NCBI GenBank assembly: GCA_020635085.1
Contig: JACKAL010000004.1
Span: 124,001 to 188,000, forward strand
Length of the DNA stretch: 64,000 nucleotides
Direction of reading: 5' to 3'
Source: Pseudobdellovibrionaceae bacterium
Lineage (GTDB): Bacteria; Bdellovibrionota; Bdellovibrionia; Bdellovibrionales; JAGQZY01
Shown here: piece after piece, positions 1 to 8,589 of the stretch
Layout: each line of letters opens with the position of its first letter
How positions within the stretch are numbered: position 1 is the stretch's first letter
Program-made: the position numbers and the translations under genes
Notes under the pieces: generated by a model
Database searches by the model: none
What the model saw: only the letters and a program-made list of their open reading frames with translations
What the model was told of the DNA's origin: nothing

Positions 1-696
1 GATTTCCGTACCCGGAAGATCTTTAAGCGTGGCAAAAGGACGTGATTCATGGGTCGTGTCCAGAATTTCTAACAGATAGTCCTCTTTTTGCACCATAGAT
101 CCCGCTGGAAGTGCACGCTTTAATTTTAAAACTGGTTTTTGAATTTTTATGTATGATTGATAAACCACAGGATTGAGCGCATTATCATCAAAAAAAACGC
201 GCACCATAGTTGGGCCTTTAAGCTCTCGATAAACAAGTGGACTGGACCAATGAAAATATTTTACTGGAGTCTCACCACGAATAATATGCGTATTTTCGAT
301 ATCAACAATACACTCAGGACAATGCTCGCGGATTCCTAATTCCATCTTTTTTTGTAATTTTTCTTGGTTAAACTCACCATTTAAAGAGTGCTCCATGATC
401 TCTTTAGGAATTTCTATGTTGAGCTTGCATTCACAGTGACGTTCAATTGCTCTGATTTGTGGACGAATAATTTTAATAATATCTTTTGCTGTTAAACGCT
501 CTGCATCCTGCGCCGAATCTGCAATTTTTATACTTTTCAGCGCGCTGATAGTAAAATCATCGTCGGTGTTTAATATCGCCACATCACTGAGGTAAATCGG
601 TGATTTTTCCATAATATGCGCCTGAGGTGTAAAAACCACATGGGATGCATATACAGGCATAGAAATAAAGAATGTTAAAAAAATGAATCCTTTCAC
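1..696 (-). CDS. flgA: Flagellar P-ring chaperone FlgA (3' end cut by window edge)
   Basis: FlgA is the periplasmic chaperone needed to assemble the flagellar P ring. The visible 232 codons begin at a GTG at 694-696, preceded by GAGG in the tail of flgG, and continue in frame to position 1. The protein has a signal peptide ending near PVYASHVV, then the two-part FlgA layout: an N-terminal region with Cys pairs (HCECKLNIEI, HCPECIVDID) and the start of an SAF-type domain (LPAGSMVQKEDYL). It lies 10 bp after flgG, so it is co-transcribed in the usual flgF-flgG-flgA order. The frame has no ATG near its 5' end. Identity rests on this domain pattern and on gene order. Confidence 0.85.
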   Translation of the reverse strand, partial: MKGFIFLTFFISMPVYASHVVFTPQAHIMEKSPIYLSDVAILNTDDDFTISALKSIKIADSAQDAERLTAKDIIKIIRPQIRAIERHCECKLNIEIPKEIMEHSLNGEFNQEKLQKKMELGIREHCPECIVDIENTHIIRGETPVKYFHWSSPLVYRELKGPTMVRVFFDDNALNPVVYQSYIKIQKPVLKLKRALPAGSMVQKEDYLLEILDTTHESRPFATLKDLPGTEI

Positions 697-706
697 AGTT
701 TAACCT

Positions 707-1492
707 CTACCTTAAATGTGTTAACGCCTGAAGCATTTGATCACTCGCTTGAATTACTTTCGAGTTTGTTTCATAAGCTCTTTGCGTGGTGATCATATTC
801 ACCATCTCCTCTACGATATTTACATTACTTGTTTCGATTTCTCCTTGCGCCACTGATCCAAATGGACTTTGACCAGGATTTCCTATATTGGCCTCACCAC
901 TTGCAGCTGTAACCTGAAATAAATTTCCACCAATGGCTTTAAGCCCTGTGGGATTCACAAAAGTTGCCAACTCTATTTGACCAATGGCTTGTGGAACCGC
1001 ATTGGATGCAGAAACATAAGAAATTTCACCCTGCGGATTAATCAAAACTTTGACCGCATCACTTGGCACTGTAATTTCGGGTTGGAGCGCGTTGCCATTC
1101 ATATCTATAATGCGGCCGTCGGGAGACATATGGAACTCTCCGTTACGCGTGTACGCGATTGTTCCATCAGGTCGACCCACTTGAAAAAAACCACTTCCTA
1201 AAATATTGATATCCAAATCTCTATTGGTTGTTTTAATTGATCCTTGCGAAAAATCCCTCTGCACAGCACCTGTTTTTACCCCAAGTCCGACTTGCACTCC
1301 AGTGGGAGACACAGCATTAAGACCAGAGGCGGCGCCGGGTTCTTTAATATTTTGATAGAGTAGATCTTCGAATTCAGCACGCGCCTTTTTAAACCCATTG
1401 GTTGAAGTGTTGGAGATGTTGTTGGCAATCACATCCATATTGGTTTGCTGTGCTTGCATACCGGTGGCAGCTGTATTTAAAGATTTAATCAT
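707..1492 (-). CDS. flgG: Flagellar distal rod protein FlgG
   Basis: FlgG builds the distal rod of the flagellar basal body, which crosses the periplasm. The 261-residue length is that of the family. The N-terminus has the FlgG signature (TAATGMQAQQTNMDVIANN, then STNGFKKARAEF) and the C-terminus has the rod/hook signature ETSNVNIVEEMVNMITTQRAYE. It follows flgF by 17 bp and precedes flgA by 10 bp on the same strand. No signal peptide is present, as expected for a substrate of the flagellar export apparatus. Confidence 0.97.
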   Translation of the reverse strand: MIKSLNTAATGMQAQQTNMDVIANNISNTSTNGFKKARAEFEDLLYQNIKEPGAASGLNAVSPTGVQVGLGVKTGAVQRDFSQGSIKTTNRDLDINILGSGFFQVGRPDGTIAYTRNGEFHMSPDGRIIDMNGNALQPEITVPSDAVKVLINPQGEISYVSASNAVPQAIGQIELATFVNPTGLKAIGGNLFQVTAASGEANIGNPGQSPFGSVAQGEIETSNVNIVEEMVNMITTQRAYETNSKVIQASDQMLQALTHLR

Positions 1493-1509
1493 CTTATACC
1501 CCCTCTTTA

Positions 1510-2325
1510 TTACCTAAACTTAGCCACGTCATTGACCAGTCTTCCGTTCATTTGATCATAGGCTTGAATGGCTTTCTGCGTGGATTCAAACACTCGCGTT
1601 GTTTTAATCATATCTGTCATTTCAGAAATGACATTTACATTACTTTTCTCTATAGACCCTTGGTGAATGCGAAAATTCTTACTGGGTACAACTTGACCCG
1701 TAGTCGTTTCGCGCAAACGATATAACGTCGCCCCTTGCTTTTGAAAAATATCTTTATTGGTGGCAGTAGTTATCGCTAATTTTCCACGAGGAACGTCATT
1801 AATAAAGAGTTCGCCCTGTGGGGTAATATTCCAAGTCTCAACATTACCAAGTTTTATAAGACGATCTTGAAATTGCACATTGGGCTTTTCCTCTAACAAA
1901 ACGGGATGCCCCTGTTTTGTCACTAATGTGCCATTATTATTAAGTGTAAAATTTCCTGCCCGACTATAACGTACGCCGTCTTCAGTTAAGACCTCAAATG
2001 CGCCATCTCCTTCGATCGCCAAATCAAATAGATTATTTGTTACCTGCAACGCCCCTTGAGTAAAGCTGGTAAATGTACCGGCGCTGTCTACATAGCTTTT
2101 ATCATTTCCATCTAATGGATAGAAGGATTCAATAGATGCAGGAACACGCGGTGCTTCGATCACCTCGGATTGTTTTTCATAACTTTTTAAATACTCCCGG
2201 AAAATTTGCTCATCGCGCTTAAATGCCGGAGTATCAACGTTTGCTAAATTGTTGGCAATCGTATCCAACTTGTCGGATTGCGCGATAGCTCCACTTACGG
2301 CTGTATATATACCTTTTGTACTCAT
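1510..2325 (-). CDS. flgF: Flagellar proximal rod protein FlgF
   Basis: FlgF is a proximal-rod subunit of the flagellar basal body. The protein has the N-terminal rod motif GIYTAVSGAIAQSDKLDTIANNLANVDTPAFKR (split here by features: GIYTAVSGA, IANNLANVDTPAFKR) and the C-terminal motif SNVNVISEMTDMIKTTRVFE. The frame stays open 17 codons further upstream, but family proteins begin at M-x-x-GIY, so the ATG at 2323-2325 was chosen. No Shine-Dalgarno sequence precedes that ATG. A sigma54-like promoter lies directly upstream, which would give a very short leader. It is the first gene of the flgF-flgG-flgA unit. Confidence 0.93.
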   Translation of the reverse strand: MSTKGIYTAVSGAIAQSDKLDTIANNLANVDTPAFKRDEQIFREYLKSYEKQSEVIEAPRVPASIESFYPLDGNDKSYVDSAGTFTSFTQGALQVTNNLFDLAIEGDGAFEVLTEDGVRYSRAGNFTLNNNGTLVTKQGHPVLLEEKPNVQFQDRLIKLGNVETWNITPQGELFINDVPRGKLAITTATNKDIFQKQGATLYRLRETTTGQVVPSKNFRIHQGSIEKSNVNVISEMTDMIKTTRVFESTQKAIQAYDQMNGRLVNDVAKFR

Positions 2326-2339
2326 CCACAAATGTGTAG

Positions 2340-2355
2340 AGCAAATTGAGTGCCG
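2340..2355 (-). promoter_or_regulatory. Candidate sigma54 (RpoN) promoter for flgF-flgG-flgA
   Basis: Read on the minus strand the site is CGGCACTCAATTTGCT. It matches the -24/-12 consensus TGGCAC-N5-TTGCW at the key GG-N10-GC positions, with one mismatch in the -24 hexamer. The predicted start would lie about 12 bases downstream of the GC, near 2330, only about five bases before the flgF ATG. Flagellar rod genes are sigma54-dependent in many bacteria. Whether this organism has RpoN cannot be seen here. Confidence 0.45.
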
Positions 2356-2486
2356 CATAGACTTTTGCAGTGTCAACTTTTAAAAAGGTCTTATTTTGTT
2401 TTTGATGCAAGACATTTACAGACCTTCGTCAAAATTAGGAGTCGCACATCTGACGCCGAGACAAATCTCTGACATATAATAGGTCC

Positions 2487-3422
2487 ATGATGTTGACTTC
2501 TCTATTGCCTCTTTTTTTCTCAGTTGTTGTATCAGCTGCCCCAATGCCCACAATCCCGCAAGGACCGATTCCCATGGGCGGAGAAGCTATAAAAAAAGAT
2601 ATCGTGGAAGTCGACAACAAACTTCCTGTCTTTGATATACCAGTAACCTACAATGATCGCGTGCAATACTGGATCAAACATTTTCAAACTGCTGGTCGCC
2701 ATGATTTTGAACGCTGGCTAGCACGTTCAACACGTTTTACACCATTTATGTTAGAGGAGTTAGACAAGGCAGGACTTCCTAAAGATATTATATACACCGC
2801 GATGATTGAAAGTGGTTTCTCCGTTAACGCACAAAGTACGGCTTCTGCCGTTGGCGTGTGGCAATTTATTAAACCCACAGCTGAGCGCTATGGATTAAAG
2901 GTAAATTGGTGGCTTGATGAACGTCGCAACTATGTCAAAAGTACACAGGCTGCTATCCGCTACAAAAAAGATTTATTTCAAATGTTTAATTCTTGGTACT
3001 TAGTGGCAGCAAGTTACAACTGTGGTGAGCAAAGAATTATAAATATGATGAAAAAACATGGAACAAATAATTTTTGGGAAATGGCGCAACTTCATTTACT
3101 TCCAAAAGAAACCATCGATTACGTTCCAAAAATTATCGCCGCCACATTGATTGCCAAAGCACCCGCTCTCTATGGATTTCGCCACATCAACTATCAAGTT
3201 CCCTATGAGTATGATCTCGCTACAGTTCCCGGAGGGACCGACCTACATAACTTAGCCCAATATTTAGGTGTCAGTCCTGTCTATATGAAAGAACTAAACC
3301 CCGATCTTATTCACGGCTTTATTCCCACCCATGTACACACGCATAAGATTAAAATCCCCAAGGGATCATTTAAATTGGTTTCCAAATACAGCGATGCTCT
3401 CGCTGGGCGACATAGACTTTAA
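2487..3422 (+). CDS. MltD-like membrane-bound lytic murein transglycosylase
   Basis: A periplasmic enzyme that cleaves the glycan strands of peptidoglycan without hydrolysis. The 311-residue product has an N-terminal signal sequence (MMLTSLLPLFFSVVVSAAP) and then an SLT domain. The domain has the catalytic glutamate in AMIESGFS, followed by STASAVGVWQFIKPTAERYGL and the AASYNCGEQRI segment typical of MltD. After the SLT domain come about 80 residues (VPGGTDLHNLAQYLGVSPVY, LNPDL) that resemble a LysM-like repeat but are weakly conserved. It is divergent from flgF. TATAAT at 2475-2480 sits only seven bases before the ATG and there is no clear ribosome site, so the transcript may be leaderless. 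The stop overlaps the 3' end of the converging peptide-binding gene by 4 bp. Confidence 0.88.
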   Translation: MMLTSLLPLFFSVVVSAAPMPTIPQGPIPMGGEAIKKDIVEVDNKLPVFDIPVTYNDRVQYWIKHFQTAGRHDFERWLARSTRFTPFMLEELDKAGLPKDIIYTAMIESGFSVNAQSTASAVGVWQFIKPTAERYGLKVNWWLDERRNYVKSTQAAIRYKKDLFQMFNSWYLVAASYNCGEQRIINMMKKHGTNNFWEMAQLHLLPKETIDYVPKIIAATLIAKAPALYGFRHINYQVPYEYDLATVPGGTDLHNLAQYLGVSPVYMKELNPDLIHGFIPTHVHTHKIKIPKGSFKLVSKYSDALAGRHRL

Positions 3423-5098
3423 TGGAATGTATCCATCATGATCGGATCAAACTGAAAATTTTTATAGCGATTCTTAACTGCCAGTAGACCTTTCGGATGC
3501 AGTACAAAAATAGCGGGGGTTGATGCTCCTAGAAGGAGCTCCATTTGCGCAAACAACTCATTTCTTTTTTTCGCATCAAGCTCGCCACGCGCTTTTTCGT
3601 AAAGTCTATCATACTCTCGACTTTGAAACTGCGTATGATCAGGTCCTAGTGGTATATTGGGACTATAGAACAGATCAAAAAAATTAAGCGGATCTGGTAT
3701 ATCCGCGATCCATGACATCATGAATATATCAGACTTTCTTTTTCTCACTTTTTCGATGAACTGTGGCCAAGGCAATAGAGAAATTTTAATCGATATATTG
3801 AGCTTACTCATTTGTTCTTTAAAATACTCGGCGTTTAGACGAGCCTGTCTATTGGTTGAAGGAACATCAAATGTAAATTCAGGCAAGCCTTGTCCTGAGG
3901 GAAAGCCCCCTTTAGCTAATTCTTTTTGTGCGTCGACAATGGATACAGTAGCCTCTTGGTTTAAAGCTTTGCCCTTATTATGGAGTTGTAATGGCGGTGG
4001 TAAGATTCCATCTGCGACTGTTCCACGCCCGCCAAATATATGTTCGAGGACCCAATTTTTATCATAAGCTAGTTCCATAGCTTTTCGTAAATGAACATTT
4101 TTTAAAAATTTTTGCTGACTATTAAAACCAATGTAAATTAGTGAATAATTAGAAAACGAAATGAGTGAATAATCCCCATTCTTATTTTGTAAATTCTTAT
4201 ATGCTAGAGAGTCAAACTGCTGTGGAACATTCCAGACGTCCATTTTCCCTTGCTCAAACAACATACGTTGGGTGTCTGCATCCGCAACATATAAAAACTC
4301 TAGTGTTGCAAATAAGTGTTTTGTGTCTTTTTCGGTTTTTATAGTGCTGTATTTTGGGTTTCGTGTCAGCCGCCAATGATGGTCCGAAACTTTTTCCTTA
4401 AATAGAAATGGCCCGGTTCCTACTGGCCTATCACTATTGCCACCCTCTTCGATAACCTCTCGTGCAACGGCCATAAGTGGCGCCCGAGTTAAAATATCTA
4501 AAAAATTTTCCCGCTTTTCTGTTAAAATAATTTTTAGTGTATAGGGACCCATAGCGGTTAATCCTGGTATAGGATCATCAAATTTGCTCTTACCTAAAAG
4601 CAGACCCTCTCTCCATTGCCTAAGCCCTACAAATAAATTATCGATGAGCCAATAGTTAGGGCTATGACCGGCAGGATTGGCAATTCTTTTCCACGAATAT
4701 ATATAATCGTCAGCACGAACCTCTCTGCCCTTGCCACCATGGAAAGCGCGGTCGTTTTGAAAGAAAATATTTTTTTTGAGATAAAACGTATACTGTTTGC
4801 CGTCAGGAGAGATTTCCCATCTTTCAGCAACGAGTGGTTCAATATGTAAACGATCTTCCGCAGAATGTTTTCTGTAATGAACTAATGGTTCGAATATTTG
4901 TGCAATTACTCGTTGAGAATACAGATCCTGCGCCAGAGCAGGATCCAAAGATACGACAGGTTCACTCTGCTGAACAACGATTTTTGTAAGTTCTTTCTCT
5001 TGAGGTTTTTCTGTACAAGAGAAAGAACACAGACTAATGTTGATAAAAACCCAATAAAAAATGAAAGTTCGATTTTGCTGCAATCGGGGCACGAACAA
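3419..5098 (-). CDS. Peptide-binding lipoprotein of an ABC importer (OppA/DppA family)
   Basis: An extracytoplasmic solute-binding protein of family 5, which captures oligopeptides for an ABC importer. It has 559 residues. The N-terminus is hydrophobic and ends in SFSC-TEKP, a slightly atypical lipobox with Cys 28 as likely lipid anchor. Family motifs include DPALAQDLYSQRVIAQIFEPLV, the ERWEISPDGKQYTFYLK segment and the C-terminal RYKNFQFDP. No permease genes are adjacent. A tandem-ATPase peptide ABC protein lies separately at 26.8-28.5 kb and could serve it, which is inference. The downstream end overlaps the mltD-like gene by 4 bp. Confidence 0.9.
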   Translation of the reverse strand: MFVPRLQQNRTFIFYWVFINISLCSFSCTEKPQEKELTKIVVQQSEPVVSLDPALAQDLYSQRVIAQIFEPLVHYRKHSAEDRLHIEPLVAERWEISPDGKQYTFYLKKNIFFQNDRAFHGGKGREVRADDYIYSWKRIANPAGHSPNYWLIDNLFVGLRQWREGLLLGKSKFDDPIPGLTAMGPYTLKIILTEKRENFLDILTRAPLMAVAREVIEEGGNSDRPVGTGPFLFKEKVSDHHWRLTRNPKYSTIKTEKDTKHLFATLEFLYVADADTQRMLFEQGKMDVWNVPQQFDSLAYKNLQNKNGDYSLISFSNYSLIYIGFNSQQKFLKNVHLRKAMELAYDKNWVLEHIFGGRGTVADGILPPPLQLHNKGKALNQEATVSIVDAQKELAKGGFPSGQGLPEFTFDVPSTNRQARLNAEYFKEQMSKLNISIKISLLPWPQFIEKVRKRKSDIFMMSWIADIPDPLNFFDLFYSPNIPLGPDHTQFQSREYDRLYEKARGELDAKKRNELFAQMELLLGASTPAIFVLHPKGLLAVKNRYKNFQFDPIMMDTFH

Positions 5099-5105
5099 AA
5101 TAAAA

Positions 5106-5672
5106 TTACTTCATCATGTTTTTGAGCATATGCTCTTGCAAATGAACCGCTTCGTCCTCTGTAAGACCAATGACCTCAGCATATTCATGCACAAGCAAAG
5201 CCACTGCTTGTGGCAAGCGTTCACTTGCGGCAACATTATACTGAAGGTTAAAAGCACTTATACAAACCGTACCCGGTTTAAAACTATATGTACTTCCATC
5301 AACAGCTTCATAGTTTTGATTTAAGCAAGATCCTTTTTCGTAGGCCAGCGGCTTAATTTTTTCCAAAGCACTGTGAAGATTCGGGCTCTCCAAAAACTTA
5401 TTCAATGTGGGCGTCACTTCGATCATAATTGGCTGTGATCGCTCGTGTGCCTCAGATAAATTATAAATATACTTGTAGGCTTTTTTTACGACCTGCTGTC
5501 CAGTTAATCCTGAAGAGTTTTGACCATTGGGCGCTTTTGGGGAAATAAAAAAACCGCCACCACCACTAATCCCACCGTCGATCGCAGGAAAAAGAGAACC
5601 CAATTTCGCTTGGGCAGAAAGGCTAAATAAAACTATCCCTAGAAAACCAACCAAATAAGAGTGCTTAGACAT
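5106..5672 (-). CDS. Exported protein of unknown function with an HExxE motif
   Basis: Not assigned to a named family. The ATG at 5670-5672 was chosen over the in-frame GTG two codons upstream because AGGAGG lies seven bases before it. The product has a signal peptide ending LFSLSAQAK, a Gly-rich stretch (DGGISGGGGFF), two Cys residues and, near the C-terminus, VALLVHEYAEVIGLTEDEAVHLQEH. HEYAE followed by a later acidic residue and His resembles the zinc site of HExx(H/E) peptidases, but the second ligand would be Glu. It precedes the peptide-binding lipoprotein by 7 bp, so the two are probably co-transcribed. A metallopeptidase role is possible only. Confidence 0.6.
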   Translation of the reverse strand: MSKHSYLVGFLGIVLFSLSAQAKLGSLFPAIDGGISGGGGFFISPKAPNGQNSSGLTGQQVVKKAYKYIYNLSEAHERSQPIMIEVTPTLNKFLESPNLHSALEKIKPLAYEKGSCLNQNYEAVDGSTYSFKPGTVCISAFNLQYNVAASERLPQAVALLVHEYAEVIGLTEDEAVHLQEHMLKNMMK

Positions 5673-5752
5673 AACCACCCCTCCTATGCCCCCATAATAG
5701 TGACCTCGTGAACCAAGGACAATTGATTTTCATTAAAATATCATGGTAATAT

Positions 5753-5767
5753 TTTAGTATTACTAAA
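5753..5767. promoter_or_regulatory. Palindromic operator candidate upstream of the TIGR02147 regulator
   Basis: TTTAGTATTACTAAA is a perfect inverted repeat (TTTAGTA / TACTAAA around one central base). It lies 54 bp before the regulator start in an AT-rich region. Nearly the same 15-mer, with one base changed, recurs at 9897-9911 between the two cytochrome-like transcription units. This suggests autoregulation plus control of the neighbouring genes by the adjacent regulator, which is inference. Confidence 0.45.
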
Positions 5768-5821
5768 TTTAAATTATACAAAATATGTGTGTATTATTAG
5801 ACGTATAGAAAAGGAGACCTA

Positions 5822-6631
5822 ATGGCAAAGTCCCTATACGAATATAACAACTATAAAACCTTCGTTAATGAATGGCTGGCACAAGCCCCCAACCAAGGGC
5901 ATGGTTTAAGAAAAAAATTAGCCTCTGCCATGAACTGCCAAACAGCCTATGTCTCTCACGTGTTCTCTGGTAATTACAACTTAAGCCCCGAACAGGCTTA
6001 TAAATGTTGTCAATGGCTCAATTTAGATAGCGAAGAAACTGAGTATTTTTTATTACTGGTTAACTACCAGCGCGCAGGATCTAAAGAATTGGAAAGATAC
6101 TACCTCCAACAGATCAAACAGCTACGTACAGATCATGTGAACATCAAAAAACGTTCCAATATCAAAGAGTCTCTCTCCATCGAAGATCAATACACCTACT
6201 ACAGCCATTGGGCCTATGGGGCCATTCATATGGCGGTTACCATCCACGGACTGCAAACGGTGGAAGCTCTTCACGATCATTTTAATTTCTCAATTGGTTT
6301 TATTCAAAAAGCTCTTAACTTTTTGGAGAGCTGTAATCTGGTAGCAAAAGAAAAAAATCTTTACAAAATAGGTGGTGCTTTTATTCACCTTGAGCGCAAT
6401 TCGCTATTGATGAGCAAACATCACAGCAATTGGCGCATTCGTGCCCTAGAGGCCATCAATGAAAACTCGAATGAGAACCTACACTACTCCGGTGTGATGT
6501 CGATGTCAGAAGAGGATTTTGAAAATCTACGAGAGAAAATTATTGGCTACCTTAAGGAAATCTTCACAACAGTCAAAGACTCAAAAGAAGAAACCCTCGT
6601 AAGCCTGTGTATGGATTGGTTTAAAGTTTAA
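5822..6631 (+). CDS. TIGR02147-family transcriptional regulator-like protein
   Basis: A 269-residue protein of the TIGR02147/DUF4423 type, a group expanded in Bdellovibrio and Fibrobacter. Recognisable elements are the N-terminal YEYNNYKTFVNEWL, a helix-turn-helix-like block (LRKKLASAMNCQTAYVSHVF), LNLDSEETEYFLLLVNYQRAGS, and a C-terminal part with YYSHWAYGAIHMAV and a winged-helix-like segment. The start is clear, with AAGGAG eight bases before the ATG. It faces the minus-strand cytochrome-like operon, and a palindrome in its own promoter region recurs at 9.9 kb. The biochemical function of this family is not established; a DNA-binding regulator is the usual view. Confidence 0.85.
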   Translation: MAKSLYEYNNYKTFVNEWLAQAPNQGHGLRKKLASAMNCQTAYVSHVFSGNYNLSPEQAYKCCQWLNLDSEETEYFLLLVNYQRAGSKELERYYLQQIKQLRTDHVNIKKRSNIKESLSIEDQYTYYSHWAYGAIHMAVTIHGLQTVEALHDHFNFSIGFIQKALNFLESCNLVAKEKNLYKIGGAFIHLERNSLLMSKHHSNWRIRALEAINENSNENLHYSGVMSMSEEDFENLREKIIGYLKEIFTTVKDSKEETLVSLCMDWFKV

Positions 6632-6743
6632 AACATTTTCTTGCCGTTACATCAGCAGTATTCCAGATTCTATGGCAGCAAGCCCAGACGGTGGATAAAA
6701 TTCGGGAATGTCCTCATTGATCTGGACATAGAGATCGAATCAG

Positions 6744-6766
6744 CTGGTTCTTTAAAAAAGAACCAG
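6744..6766. terminator. Hairpin between convergent genes
   Basis: CTGGTTCTTT and AAAGAACCAG form a perfect 10-bp stem around three A bases, between the end of the TIGR02147 gene and the end of the minus-strand cytochrome-like lipoprotein. No strong U tract follows on either strand, so termination is plausible but not certain. Confidence 0.5.
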
Positions 6767-6782
6767 GATATCATTTAGACAC

Positions 6783-7490
6783 TCATCGCGGCATGCCAGC
6801 CTCAAGCCAACGGATGACAAAATCAATTTCTTCGTCGGTAAGACCGGCTCCTTCCTCAGGAGGTGGCATGCGATCATCGTCTGTGGCTTTGAGAATTTTG
6901 ACAAGCTTACTATTGGCTCCGTCTTTTAATAAATTTTTCTTAGCGATTAAAACGTCATAGGGTGAGAGTAAAATAGCGGAAGCTTCGAAATCTGAACTAT
7001 CGGGGTTATGACAATGTAGACAATATGGCTTTAAAATTTGCGCTTCCAAATTTGCGTAGGTCGCAGGTAAGGCACTAATCGGCACCACATCCACTGGTGA
7101 AGACGAGACACATTCTGGTAAACTGCCGATAGTCACCGTACTTGTTTCAGGAAACTTCAACTCCTGCCATTTTTTAAGGATAGCAATTTGGCAAGCAGAG
7201 AGCGGCACATACCCTTTGCTTTTGGGTGGCATAGATTTAGAAATGACTTCATTGAGCACATCGTCATAGTGCTCAATAACCAAGTCTTTGCTCGATAAAG
7301 CAGGACTGTTCGCTCCAGAATGACATCGCACACAAGTATCTAAAGCCGATGCTTGCACCGTCGTCCAAGTGATGGGTTTCTTGGCATCAAGACCACCAGA
7401 AATATTGTTACCCTTCTCATTTTTTGAAACAGAATAGTTACAGGCAACGGCAAACGCACTAAAAATAATAATGAAGTAGTAGCCACGCAT
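6783..7490 (-). CDS. Lipoprotein with two c-type haem motifs
   Basis: A 235-residue lipoprotein. MRGYYFIIIFSAFAVAC ends in a lipobox with Cys 17 as anchor. Two haem-binding motifs are visible, CVRCH and CLHCH, each followed by an MPP motif that could supply the axial Met (SKSMPPKSKG and DRMPPPEEGAGLTDEEIDFV). The C-terminal half has the usual cytochrome c ending. The N-terminal half is homologous to both halves of the lipoprotein at 10099-10809 (shared CQ-xAILKxW and SLPEC blocks). It is the last gene of a four-gene operon and its start overlaps the preceding barrel gene by 32 bp. Likely role: electron transfer at the periplasm or cell surface. Confidence 0.82.
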   Translation of the reverse strand: MRGYYFIIIFSAFAVACNYSVSKNEKGNNISGGLDAKKPITWTTVQASALDTCVRCHSGANSPALSSKDLVIEHYDDVLNEVISKSMPPKSKGYVPLSACQIAILKKWQELKFPETSTVTIGSLPECVSSSPVDVVPISALPATYANLEAQILKPYCLHCHNPDSSDFEASAILLSPYDVLIAKKNLLKDGANSKLVKILKATDDDRMPPPEEGAGLTDEEIDFVIRWLEAGMPR

Positions 7491-8577
7491 AATCCCCCCA
7501 ATAATTTGATACTGCTAAAATTTGTTGTTTTTCCCACGCACCAGAAATTTCAAAGTGAGGTCTCGGAAAAAATTGCCACCCTAATCCATAACGAGTCGTT
7601 TTGGATCGTCCATTATGAATATCGTTTTGAAACGTTTCAGCTAAAATCAACCCATCAAAACCTTTAAAAAAAGTATATCCCGTTTTAGTAAAAAAGGTGT
7701 ACCCCTGTTGCGCAGATGTGGCGGTACTTTGTTTTTGATAATCTGCTTCGGCTAGGATATAAAATCTTTTAGTAAATCCTAAAATAGTCCACGCACCGTA
7801 AAGATCTTTGCTATTGCCATCCTTCCATTCACGCCAATAATTTGCAGCAATCTTGCTACCTTCACCGAAGTATTTTTGTACACCCAGCGATAACGCCTCT
7901 CGACGATTCTGTGCGGTACCACGTGCATACGTAAGCGTTCCCAGCCAATTTTCGCCTGTCCACTGAAGTTCTGCAGTTTCTTGCTCGGAGTTTAAACCAA
8001 AACCCAATGCAGTACGTATAAAATAAATATGATCGCGAATATACAAGCCATACTGAGGAATAAATTTTCCCATACGTATCGAAAATCCCTCACCAAAACG
8101 ATACATTAAATAACCATTCGTCAATTTTGCTTTCCACTGGTCATCTTGCCAAGCGCCCACAGTAAAAGACGCCGTCCAATCTCCCCATTGTACAGCACCG
8201 CCGATATCGCTTTGCATTTTAATAAAGCGCCCCGCTTTGACGGACTGATCTTCCATATGCGCTTGAACGCCGCGAATATCCCCGCCTACTAGAAATTTAG
8301 ATTCTAACTTTTCACGATCAACCGCGCCGTGGAGAAAACCGGCTTCCTTCTCGGATCCCCATGTACTTAAAATTTCGGAGCTTAGACTACGACCGTACGA
8401 TGTGAGAGTTCCTGCCCCTGCCGGAGACACGTGACAGGCCTGGCAATTATTATAACCAAATCGTGTAAGCTCCGGATAGGCCATAGCACACGCGACCGAG
8501 AAGAAAACAATACTAAACGTCAACGTTTGTAAACCCAGTTCCGATAATCTTTTTGAGAGTGTATTTAAAATATGCAA
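7459..8577 (-). CDS. Outer-membrane beta-barrel protein with N-terminal CxxCH haem motif
   Basis: A 372-residue protein starting at TTG; AAGGA lies 9-10 bases upstream. The hydrophobic N-terminus is followed by a mature start with YPELTRFGYNNCQACHVSPAG, then TSYGR. This one-haem head is known from exported proteins of delta-proteobacteria and Bdellovibrio. The rest is alternating aromatic/polar beta strands (for example YLMYRFGEGFSIRMGKFIPQ) and ends HYYF, with the terminal Phe typical of barrels. It sits between yceI-like and cytochrome lipoprotein genes, so it may form a conduit or porin working with those haem proteins. That role is inference. Confidence 0.75.
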   Translation of the reverse strand: MHILNTLSKRLSELGLQTLTFSIVFFSVACAMAYPELTRFGYNNCQACHVSPAGAGTLTSYGRSLSSEILSTWGSEKEAGFLHGAVDREKLESKFLVGGDIRGVQAHMEDQSVKAGRFIKMQSDIGGAVQWGDWTASFTVGAWQDDQWKAKLTNGYLMYRFGEGFSIRMGKFIPQYGLYIRDHIYFIRTALGFGLNSEQETAELQWTGENWLGTLTYARGTAQNRREALSLGVQKYFGEGSKIAANYWREWKDGNSKDLYGAWTILGFTKRFYILAEADYQKQSTATSAQQGYTFFTKTGYTFFKGFDGLILAETFQNDIHNGRSKTTRYGLGWQFFPRPHFEISGAWEKQQILAVSNYWGDYAWLLLHYYF

Positions 8578-8589
8578 AGCTTATAATCC

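Noticed and set aside
6632..6782. Open frame continuing in frame after the TIGR02147 stop codon
   Set aside because: It has no start codon and ends near the hairpin; treated as non-coding spacer rather than a read-through domain.
7505..7520. TTTGATACTGCTAAA as a third TIGR02147-type operator upstream of the cytochrome lipoprotein
   Set aside because: It differs at several positions from the other two sites and lies inside the coding end of the barrel gene.
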